From assembly GCA_937876275.1 (NCBI GenBank), contig CALFIA010000183.1, positions 1-15,834 of the forward strand: a stretch of DNA of 15,834 bases, read 5' to 3'. This document shows, piece by piece, positions 6,095-12,653 of this stretch. Position numbers and translations under genes: made by a program. This stretch comes from an uncultured Actinomycetes bacterium. Lineage in GTDB: Bacteria; Actinomycetota; Actinomycetes; S36-B12. A model generated the notes under the pieces. The model searched no databases. It saw nothing but the letters and a program-made list of their open reading frames with translations, and had not been told where the DNA came from. Numbering within the stretch: position 1 is the first letter of the stretch; each line of letters opens with the position of its first letter.

Positions 6095-8362
6095 GTGGCG
6101 GATGAGGGAGTGCAGGCAGGCACCGTTGCCATGCCCTCGTCGGCCTCGGAGCAGGGGGGATTCCGGTCTCGGCTCTCCCGTTTCGTGACTCCACGGGCTT
6201 CGCATCCCGAGCTCGAGCCGCTCTTTCGGACGCTGAGGCAGTTCCACCCCAAGAGCGATACCCGGGTACTCGAGCGGGCCTACGACATGGCCGCGTACCT
6301 GCACCGCGAACAGACTCGCCGTTCGGGGGAGCCCTACATCACTCATCCCTTGGCAGTAGCCACGATCCTGGCGGATCTCGGCATGACGACGCCCACGCTT
6401 GCCGCTGCGCTTCTCCACGACACCGTCGAGGACACCGGCTACTCGCTCGATGCTCTGCGCGAGGATTTCGGCGACGAGATCGCTCAGCTTGTCGACGGCG
6501 TGACCAAGCTCGACAAAGTGAAGTACGGCGAGACGTCGGCGTCAGAGACCGTGCGCAAGATGGTCGTGGCAATGGCGCGCGATATTCGCGTACTCGTTAT
6601 CAAGCTCGCAGATCGCCTTCACAACATGCGCACACTTCGATGGATGTCTGAAGAGAGCCAACAGCGCAAGGCTCGAGAGACCCTTGAGATCTATGCTCCG
6701 TTGGCGCATCGCCTGGGAATGAATGCGGTGAAGTGGGAGCTTGAGGATCTCGCGTTCGCGACGCTTCACCCGAAGATGTATGACGAGATCGTTCGCCTGG
6801 TCGGCCAGCGAGCTCCTTCGCGCGACCAATATCTGCGCAGCGTCCTCGATGACATTGAGGATGATCTGCGCGCCAGCAAGATACGCGCCTCAGTGACGGG
6901 CCGACCGAAGCACTACTACTCGGTCTACCAGAAGATGGTCGTGCGCGGCCGCGACTTCGCGGAGATCTACGATCTCGTCGGAGTTCGCATCCTGGTTGAT
7001 TCGGTTCGTGACTGCTATGCGGTTCTTGGCGTTCTCCACTCGAAGTGGAGCCCGGTTCCCGGACGCTTCAAGGACTACATCGCGATGCCCAAGTTCAACA
7101 TGTACCAGTCCTTGCATACGTCGGTAATCGGACCGCAGGGCAAGCCGGTAGAACTCCAGATCAGAACCTTTGACATGCACCGGGCGGCTGAGTTCGGTGT
7201 CGCGGCACATTGGCGCTACAAGCAAAGTGATGTTGGCGGCAAGACGGGGCCCGATGATTTCGGCTGGCTTCGCCAGCTCATGGAGTGGCAGCGCGAGACT
7301 GAGGATCCTGATGAGTTCATGGATGCCCTGCGCTACGACCTCGGCTCCTCGGAAGTGTTCGTCTTCACCCCCAAGGGCGATGTAGTCGCATTACCGACAT
7401 CCGCCACCCCTGTCGACTTCGCATACTCAGTGCACACAGAGGTAGGCCATCGATGCGTAGGCGCTCGGGTTAACGGGAAACTCGTGCCGTTGGAATCCAC
7501 GCTCGACAACGGCGATGTGATCGAGATCTTCACATCCAAGGCCGAGGGTGCCGGACCCTCTCGCGACTGGCTGAATTTCGTCGCCTCAGCGCGTGCCAAG
7601 AGCAAGATCAAGGCGTGGTTCTCGCGTGAGCGCCGTGACGAGGCCATTGAGCAGGGCAAGGAAGCCATCGTCCGAGCGATGCGGAAGCAAGGACTTCCGC
7701 TTCAGCGTCTCTTGACCAATCAGTCGCTGAGCGGCATTGCAGCGGAGTTTCATCAGCCTGACGTGTCGGCCCTGTACGCCGCTGTGGGGGATGGTCGAAT
7801 TGGCGCCACCACCATCATCAGTCGACTCGTAGATGCGGCCGGGGGTGTCGATGGTGCCGCAGACGACGTCGCTGAGGCCTTCGTGCCTTCCGGGATCTCC
7901 AAGCGCACCAGAACGGCCGGCGACGTGGGCGTGGTCGTCAAGGGCGCCGACGATGTGTGGGTAAAGCTCGCACGCTGCTGCACTCCGGTACCCGGCGACA
8001 CCATTCTCGGTTTCGTGACGCGAGGGGCGGGGGTGTCAGTTCATCGTGACGATTGCATCAACGTTCCCGGACTACGCGCCGAGCCAAGCCGTATCGTCGA
8101 GGTGGAGTGGGCGCCGACATCCAGCAGTCTCTTCCTGGTGAATATCCAGGTGGAGGCACTGGATCGGGCGCGACTACTCAGTGACGTCACCAGAACCCTG
8201 TCTGACACACATGTGAATATTCTCAGCGCCTCGGTTACCACCTCGCGCGACAGGATTGCCTACTCGAGATTCACTTTCGAGATGGCGGATCCGAAGCATC
8301 TCGGCTCCGTGATCAAGGCTGTGCGTAATGTCGAAGGCGTCTACGACGCCTATCGGGTCTGA
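6095..8362 (+). CDS. relA: Bifunctional (p)ppGpp synthetase/hydrolase Rel (RelA/SpoT family)
   Basis: This enzyme makes and destroys the alarmone (p)ppGpp in the stringent response. The 755-residue protein has the full long-RSH layout. HD hydrolase domain: His84, His108-Asp109, Asp173 and Asn177 in KLADRLHNM, all metal and catalytic positions present. Synthetase domain: YDLVGVRI (292-299), RFKD (324-327) and Glu353 in VELQIRT. TGS domain: about 418-480. Helical region, then a CC/zinc-finger-type domain with Cys628-Cys629, His650 and Cys654. ACT domain: about 675-755. The RXKD motif, rather than the EXDD of synthetase-only RelA, together with an intact HD site predicts a bifunctional enzyme, as usual in Actinobacteria. 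Start: GTG at 6095 with AAGGAGA (6084-6090) four bases upstream. The gene ends two bases from the convergent DUF349 gene. Confidence 0.96.
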   Translation: MADEGVQAGTVAMPSSASEQGGFRSRLSRFVTPRASHPELEPLFRTLRQFHPKSDTRVLERAYDMAAYLHREQTRRSGEPYITHPLAVATILADLGMTTPTLAAALLHDTVEDTGYSLDALREDFGDEIAQLVDGVTKLDKVKYGETSASETVRKMVVAMARDIRVLVIKLADRLHNMRTLRWMSEESQQRKARETLEIYAPLAHRLGMNAVKWELEDLAFATLHPKMYDEIVRLVGQRAPSRDQYLRSVLDDIEDDLRASKIRASVTGRPKHYYSVYQKMVVRGRDFAEIYDLVGVRILVDSVRDCYAVLGVLHSKWSPVPGRFKDYIAMPKFNMYQSLHTSVIGPQGKPVELQIRTFDMHRAAEFGVAAHWRYKQSDVGGKTGPDDFGWLRQLMEWQRETEDPDEFMDALRYDLGSSEVFVFTPKGDVVALPTSATPVDFAYSVHTEVGHRCVGARVNGKLVPLESTLDNGDVIEIFTSKAEGAGPSRDWLNFVASARAKSKIKAWFSRERRDEAIEQGKEAIVRAMRKQGLPLQRLLTNQSLSGIAAEFHQPDVSALYAAVGDGRIGATTIISRLVDAAGGVDGAADDVAEAFVPSGISKRTRTAGDVGVVVKGADDVWVKLARCCTPVPGDTILGFVTRGAGVSVHRDDCINVPGLRAEPSRIVEVEWAPTSSSLFLVNIQVEALDRARLLSDVTRTLSDTHVNILSASVTTSRDRIAYSRFTFEMADPKHLGSVIKAVRNVEGVYDAYRV

Positions 8363-8364
8363 GT

Positions 8365-9660
8365 TCAGCCGCTGAAGTCGCTGGCAGCCTTCTCGGCGGC
8401 CGCGAGCAGAGCCTTTGTTCCCTCGATTTGATCCGCGATCTTGCTTGCTGCGGCGGAATCACCCTTTGCCACTGCGGCATCGTGCTGCTTCTGCAGCTTC
8501 TCAATGGCTCCGCTGAATGCGAAAGCTGTCGACTCGGCGCGCGAACGAGCCTCGGGATTACTTCGCTTCCACGAGTCAGACTCGGCGGTGCGGATGGCCT
8601 CTTCAACACGCTTAAGCCGCTTCTCAAGGCGATCGCGATCACCTCGGGGAATATCGCCGGATTTTTCCCAACGGTCCTGAATCTCCCGCAGAGAGGTCTT
8701 CGCAGTCTTCACATCGGTGATGGGCAGGATCTTCTCAGCCTGAGCGACTAGAGCTTCTTTGGCCGGGACGTTGACCTTGAGCACCTCTTCAGCAGCGGTC
8801 TCAGCACTCGTCTTGGCGGCATAGAAGGCATCCTGCGCTGCCTTGAATCTCTTCCACAGCTTGTCCTCATCGGCCCGCGAACCACGCGGCGCCTCTTTCC
8901 ACTCACCGAGCAGATCGCGAAGCTTGCGACCAGTTCCGGCCCAGTCGGTCGATGCCGACAGAGTCTCGGCCTGGGCGATGAGCTCGCGCTTACGCGTTAA
9001 GGCCACCTTGCGCGTCGAATCGAGATCCGAGAAGTGAGCCCGACGGCGCTTGTCGAACTCAGTGCGGGACTGACTGATGCGCTTCCAGAGTTCCTGCTCA
9101 GTTGGACGGTCTGCTCGCGGTAGAGCCTTCCATTCCTCCACCAGTGCGGCGTATCGCTCGGTCGTGGCCTTCCAGGCGGTGGAGGCTGAAAGAGACTCTG
9201 CCTCCTTGGCCAATGACTCGCGTGCAGCAATGCTCGCGGCACGTTGCTCGGCCTTGGCCGCCTGCTGGGCAGTACGGGCCGTTTCGATGGAAGACGCCAA
9301 GGCATCACAGGAAAGCTGCAGAGCGGCCACGTCGCCCACGAACGAGCGAGAGGCCAATTGCTCTCGCACTCGAGCCAAGACTGCGCCCGCCTGCTCAGCC
9401 GATGCCTTGCCGTCGGAAAGACGAGACGAAATCAGGGAGATCTCAACTGCCATGTCGTCGTACTTGCGCTGGAAGAACGCCAGGCCTTCTGCAGGAGTTC
9501 CTGCGGCGTATTGTCCGACCAGTACCTCACCCTCAGGGGCAAGCAAGTACACCGTGCCGTCGTCGGTCACGCGACCGAAGGGCGAGGGTGCTGTCGGCGC
9601 CGCAGGCGCAGGTCGACGAAGTGCCGATGGAGTCGGCACCGGGCCGGTGAGCTCGGCCAT
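8365..9660 (-). CDS. DUF349 repeat protein
   Basis: A soluble 431-residue protein of the actinobacterial DUF349 family. The N-terminus is Pro/Ala-rich, followed by a small beta-rich module (about 28-65, FGRVTDDGTVYLLAPEGEVLVG) and then long charged helices. Three DUF349 repeats are visible at about 146-210, 222-286 and 297-360, each with a conserved Trp-rich core (EEWKALPRADR, GEWKEAPRGSR, RWEKSGDIPRGDR) and a following LWKR/LEKR element. High Ala/Glu/Lys content suggests helical bundles or coiled coils; no catalytic motif is seen and there is no signal peptide. Start: ATG at 9660-9658, since AGGAGA (9670-9665) is correctly spaced and MAELTGP is a plausible N-terminus; an ATG ten codons earlier lacks such a site. 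Function is unknown. Its place next to rel and the cyclophilin recurs in other actinobacteria. Confidence 0.9.
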   Translation of the reverse strand: MAELTGPVPTPSALRRPAPAAPTAPSPFGRVTDDGTVYLLAPEGEVLVGQYAAGTPAEGLAFFQRKYDDMAVEISLISSRLSDGKASAEQAGAVLARVREQLASRSFVGDVAALQLSCDALASSIETARTAQQAAKAEQRAASIAARESLAKEAESLSASTAWKATTERYAALVEEWKALPRADRPTEQELWKRISQSRTEFDKRRRAHFSDLDSTRKVALTRKRELIAQAETLSASTDWAGTGRKLRDLLGEWKEAPRGSRADEDKLWKRFKAAQDAFYAAKTSAETAAEEVLKVNVPAKEALVAQAEKILPITDVKTAKTSLREIQDRWEKSGDIPRGDRDRLEKRLKRVEEAIRTAESDSWKRSNPEARSRAESTAFAFSGAIEKLQKQHDAAVAKGDSAAASKIADQIEGTKALLAAAEKAASDFSG

Positions 9661-9664
9661 GGAA

Positions 9665-9670
9665 TCTCCT
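9665..9670 (-). promoter_or_regulatory. Ribosome binding site fixing the DUF349 start
   Basis: Read on the minus strand this is AGGAGA, four bases before the ATG at 9660. It decides for that start over the in-frame ATG at 9690, which has no comparable site. Confidence 0.75.
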
Positions 9671-9673
9671 GAC

Positions 9674-9696
9674 TGTGAAGTAACGATCACACGCTA
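9674..9696 (-). promoter_or_regulatory. Inverted repeat TGTGA-N8-TCACA and -10 candidate before DUF349
   Basis: In the 62-base gap between the cyclophilin stop and the DUF349 start, TGTGA (9674-9678) and TCACA (9687-9691) form an inverted repeat. Read on the minus strand, TAGCGT (9696-9691) could be a -10 box with the repeat right downstream, covering the expected transcription start. The half-sites match Crp/GlxR-type operators, but the spacing is 8 rather than the canonical 6, so regulator identity is open. Confidence 0.3.
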
Positions 9697-9722
9697 TCTG
9701 AGGGTGGAGCGCGGCTCTGCGG

Positions 9723-10556
9723 TCAGGCGGCCTTCACCGAGGCCGACTCAATGAACACCGGCTGGCTAGGAGTTCCGTCCGAGGAACCGCCCGAGACGCC
9801 GGCAGCAGCGATCTCCTGAACCAACTCGAGCCCTGAGGTGACTTTCCCCCAGATGGAGTAGCCGGCGGGCAGGACGGTGTCCTTGTAGACGATGAAGAAC
9901 TGCGAGCCGCTCGTGCCCGGGCCAGCGTTAGCCATGGCCACTGTGCCAGCGGGGTACGTAACAGCTCCTTCCGCCACCTTGGTGGGGAGATTTTCATCGG
10001 GAACGGTGTAACCCGGACCTCCGGTTCCATCACCCTTGGGGTCACCGCACTGGAGGACGAAGATTCCCTCGGTCGTGAGCCGGTGGCACGTCGTGTTGTC
10101 GTAGAAGCCCTGTGAGGCGAGGAAGGCCTCCGAGGCGATCGTCTGGGGGGCTGCCGCGTCGAGGGCGATGGTGATGTCACCGCAATTGGTGTTGAGAACG
10201 ATGGACGAGCCTGCTGCTGGTGCATCCGTGGGCGCAGTCTTCCACGACAGATTGTCAGCACGGGCCTTTCCCGGAGCGGTGCAGTCGAGACTGCCTTGCG
10301 CTTCCCCAGTTGGTTCCGCGCTGGCGCTAGCGGCTGACGCCGAGGCCGTCGGCGTGGCCGGAGCCGCGGCGGTGGAGTCGTCTCCACCACGGCCGACGAG
10401 GATCCAGCCCACGGCACCGACGATCAGTACCAGGACCACGATGACCGCGATGAGCTGCTGCCGCTTGCGACGCTTGGTTGCGAGTTCGGCGCGACGGTGC
10501 TCCTGGCGCTCGTACTTCTCGCGTGCCAGTTGCTTTTGCCTCTTAATGCCGGACAT
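9723..10556 (-). CDS. Membrane-anchored cyclophilin-type peptidylprolyl isomerase
   Basis: Catalyses cis-trans isomerisation of peptidyl-proline bonds, here predicted outside the cytoplasmic membrane, where it would help fold secreted proteins. The 277-residue protein has a very basic cytoplasmic N-terminus (1-33), one membrane helix (about 34-54), a disordered Ala/Ser/Thr/Pro linker (about 58-88) and a cyclophilin domain (about 115-275). Active-site landmarks: TCHRLTTEGIFVLQCGD with Arg159 as the catalytic arginine and Gln169, then GTSGSQFFI (214-222). Cys replaces the usual Phe before His158 and another Cys follows Gln169, as I recall from actinobacterial members; Cys157/Cys170 might pair, and Cys92/Cys125 are also present. 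GAGGAG (10566-10561, minus strand) lies four bases before the ATG. It is co-directional with DUF349. Confidence 0.94.
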   Translation of the reverse strand: MSGIKRQKQLAREKYERQEHRRAELATKRRKRQQLIAVIVVLVLIVGAVGWILVGRGGDDSTAAAPATPTASASAASASAEPTGEAQGSLDCTAPGKARADNLSWKTAPTDAPAAGSSIVLNTNCGDITIALDAAAPQTIASEAFLASQGFYDNTTCHRLTTEGIFVLQCGDPKGDGTGGPGYTVPDENLPTKVAEGAVTYPAGTVAMANAGPGTSGSQFFIVYKDTVLPAGYSIWGKVTSGLELVQEIAAAGVSGGSSDGTPSQPVFIESASVKAA

Positions 10557-10584
10557 ACCGCTCCTCGAAATCTGACGGAGCGCC

Positions 10585-10628
10585 AGTCTAGACAGGGCAG
10601 GAAGGGGCCGATGTGAGGCGACTAGACT
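10585..10628. promoter_or_regulatory. Divergent promoter region, cyclophilin / hydrolase
   Basis: The 106-base gap between the divergent genes contains TAGACT on the minus strand (10590-10585) and TAGACT on the plus strand (10623-10628). Each is placed 29-35 bases from its start codon, as expected for -10 boxes with short leaders. Together they form a 7-bp inverted repeat (AGTCTAG 10585-10591, CTAGACT 10622-10628). No clear -35 element is visible for either. Confidence 0.4.
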
Positions 10629-10662
10629 TCAGCGACCGTTCGAGACTGCAATCGGAGGCTTT

Positions 10663-11379
10663 GTGCTCATCGCAGGATTTCCTGCCGGCTCATTCGGCAC
10701 GAATTGCTATGTCGTGGCCAATGGCCCCGGCGAGCCTTGCCTGATTGTCGATCCGGGCCAAGACGCCATTGACGGGGTCATGGAGATCGTACGAGAGAAC
10801 AGGCTTGCCCCCGCCGCGGTGCTTCTGACTCATGGTCACATTGACCATATTTGGTGCGTGGCGCCTGTCTCCGACAATTTCGACATACCTGCCTATATTC
10901 ACGCTGGGGATCGTTATCGTCTCGAGGATCCTGCAGGCAATTCCATGTTTGCCTCCCGTGAGAAAATGCTCTCGATGACGAAGGGGGCGCTTGAGCTCAC
11001 GGAGCCGGACGACGTGCGAGTGTTCGACACCTCGGTTCCGCTGGACATCGCGGGAATTCAGTTGAGCATTCGACATGCTCCCGGGCACACCGAGGGTTCG
11101 GTCGTGTTCGAGCGCGCAGCGACGCCGGACACACCGCCAATCATGTGGAGCGGCGACGTTCTCTTTGCTGGTTCAATCGGACGCACTGACCTCCCCGGTG
11201 GTGATTCCGAGGCAATGCGAACAAGTCTGCGCTCGGTGATCTGGCCTGCACCTGACGACATGGTGGTCCTGCCTGGCCATGGCGAGCAGACCACAATCGC
11301 GGCTGAACGGGCGACCAATCCGTACCTGCGCGAGTTCAGTGGCGGTAGTGCCCCAGCCATGCCCACGAGGGGCATGTAG
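10663..11379 (+). CDS. Metallo-beta-lactamase-fold hydrolase (glyoxalase II-like)
   Basis: A 238-residue cytoplasmic enzyme of the metallo-beta-lactamase superfamily, closest by motif to hydroxyacyl-glutathione hydrolase (glyoxalase II) proteins. All metal ligands are visible: His57, His59, Asp61 and His62 in THGHIDH, His142 in APGHTEGS, Asp165 in SGDVLF, and His206 in PGHGEQT. The substrate is not predictable from sequence; glyoxalase II-like proteins of actinobacteria may act on thioesters of mycothiol or other thiols rather than glutathione. Start: GTG at 10663 with GGAGG (10654-10658) four bases upstream and the family-typical FPAGSFGTNCYVV near the N-terminus. hisS starts two bases after its stop. 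The same hydrolase-hisS pairing, with a divergent cyclophilin, is found in Mycobacterium and Streptomyces as I recall. Confidence 0.92.
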   Translation: MLIAGFPAGSFGTNCYVVANGPGEPCLIVDPGQDAIDGVMEIVRENRLAPAAVLLTHGHIDHIWCVAPVSDNFDIPAYIHAGDRYRLEDPAGNSMFASREKMLSMTKGALELTEPDDVRVFDTSVPLDIAGIQLSIRHAPGHTEGSVVFERAATPDTPPIMWSGDVLFAGSIGRTDLPGGDSEAMRTSLRSVIWPAPDDMVVLPGHGEQTTIAAERATNPYLREFSGGSAPAMPTRGM

Positions 11380-11381
11380 TC

Positions 11382-12653
11382 ATGACGACATTTGCCGCCC
11401 CTAAAGGGGTCCCCGAGTACTTCCCGCCGCGGTCACGGGCATTCGTTGATGTACGCAGTCATCTCTCGCGTCCGGCGGAACTAGCCGGCTATTCCTACAT
11501 TGAATTGCCGGTCTTCGAAGACACAGCTCTCTACGTGCGAAGCGTGGGGGAGTCGACCGATGTCGTCTCCAAGGAGATGTACACCTTTGAAGACCGCGGA
11601 GGGCGAAGCATCACGCTCAGGCCGGAAGGCACGGCCGGTGTCATGCGATCGGTGGTCGAGAACCGACTCGACAAGGGGCAGCTCCCGGTGAAGCTCTGGT
11701 ACGCAGGCCCGTTCTTCCGTGCGGAGCGACCGCAGCATGGTCGATACCGTCAGCTGCAGCAAGTAGGAGTCGAAGCGATTGGCTCGGATGACCCAGCACT
11801 TGATGCAGAGGTCATCGCAATCGGCGATGAAGCCTTTAGATCACTTGGGCTCACGCAATACACCCTGCAACTGACCTCGCTCGGTTGCGCAGCGTGCCGC
11901 CCGTCCTATCGCCAATTGCTGCAGGCCTTCTTGGTCGGTCTCGAGCTCGACGAGGCTACTCGCGAACGTGCCGAAATCAACCCACTTCGTGTGCTTGATG
12001 ACAAGCGTGAGAACGTGCAGGCTCAGCTCGCCGATGCACCACTCATGGTGGACCACCTGTGCAATGAATGCCTTGCCCATTACGACGCTGTCCGGGAATA
12101 CCTTCGCACCATGAACGTCGATTGGCGCGAGGCCCCCCGGATGGTTCGTGGGCTTGATTACTACACACGCACTACCTTCGAGTTCACTCACGATCTGCTT
12201 GGCGCGCAATCGGGTATCGGTGGCGGTGGGCGATACGACGGGCTCATGGCCTCTGTCGGTGGTGACAACCTGTCGGGCATCGGTTTTGGTCTGGGCACAG
12301 ACCGCACTCTTCTGGCGTGTGAGGCCGAAGGGCTTGCTCCTGGTTCCGCACCGTATCTCGATGCCTTCTTGGTGCCCATTGGTGCTGCGGCCAAGGCTCG
12401 GCTCGTGGGTTTGGCAGCGCAGCTTCGTGCTGCGGGTATTCGCAATGACCTTGCGTATGGAGATCGCGGCCTGAAGGGCGCCATGAAGGCAGCTGATCGC
12501 AGCGGCGCCCCGATTGTGATCGTGGTGGGCGATGCCGAGGTCGAATCAGGTGTCGCCCAAGTCAAGAGCATGGCCTCTGGTGACCAGGCCAGTGTGCCGT
12601 GGGCCGATCTCATTACGTTTATCTCGTCAGCTATCGAAAGGGACCCATCGTGA
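11382..12653 (+). CDS. hisS: Histidyl-tRNA synthetase
   Basis: Class IIa aminoacyl-tRNA synthetase charging tRNA-His. The 423 residues match the family (E. coli 424). Landmarks: LRPEGTAGVMR (79-89), motif 2 FRAERPQHGRYRQ (112-124), the histidine-specific RGLDYYTRTTFE (256-267), GIGGGGRYDGL (278-288), motif 3 GFGLGTDRTL (301-310), and the C-terminal anticodon-binding domain (about 325-420). Odd point: two CXXC pairs, Cys169/Cys172 and Cys227/Cys230, flank the insertion containing NPLRVLDDK, a possible zinc site. The ATG follows the hydrolase stop after two bases, with GAGGGG about nine bases upstream. The stop overlaps the aspS GTG start by four bases, so hisS and aspS are likely translated together. 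Confidence 0.97.
   Translation: MTTFAAPKGVPEYFPPRSRAFVDVRSHLSRPAELAGYSYIELPVFEDTALYVRSVGESTDVVSKEMYTFEDRGGRSITLRPEGTAGVMRSVVENRLDKGQLPVKLWYAGPFFRAERPQHGRYRQLQQVGVEAIGSDDPALDAEVIAIGDEAFRSLGLTQYTLQLTSLGCAACRPSYRQLLQAFLVGLELDEATRERAEINPLRVLDDKRENVQAQLADAPLMVDHLCNECLAHYDAVREYLRTMNVDWREAPRMVRGLDYYTRTTFEFTHDLLGAQSGIGGGGRYDGLMASVGGDNLSGIGFGLGTDRTLLACEAEGLAPGSAPYLDAFLVPIGAAAKARLVGLAAQLRAAGIRNDLAYGDRGLKGAMKAADRSGAPIVIVVGDAEVESGVAQVKSMASGDQASVPWADLITFISSAIERDPS

Noticed and set aside
8391..8405. GC-rich inverted repeat CTCGGCGGCCGCGAG as a rel terminator
   Set aside because: It lies inside the DUF349 coding region, has mismatches at its centre if folded, and has no T-tract on either strand.
9661..9690. 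Ten-codon longer start for the DUF349 protein
   Set aside because: The ATG at 9690 has no Shine-Dalgarno sequence and would place the inverted repeat and -10 candidate around or inside the gene; the ATG at 9660 has AGGAGA at proper spacing.
9077..9754. 225-codon open frame on the plus strand across the DUF349 gene
   Set aside because: It is antisense to a well-supported DUF349 gene, rich in Ser/Arg/Ala as expected from a shadow frame in GC-rich DNA, and shows no recognisable domain.
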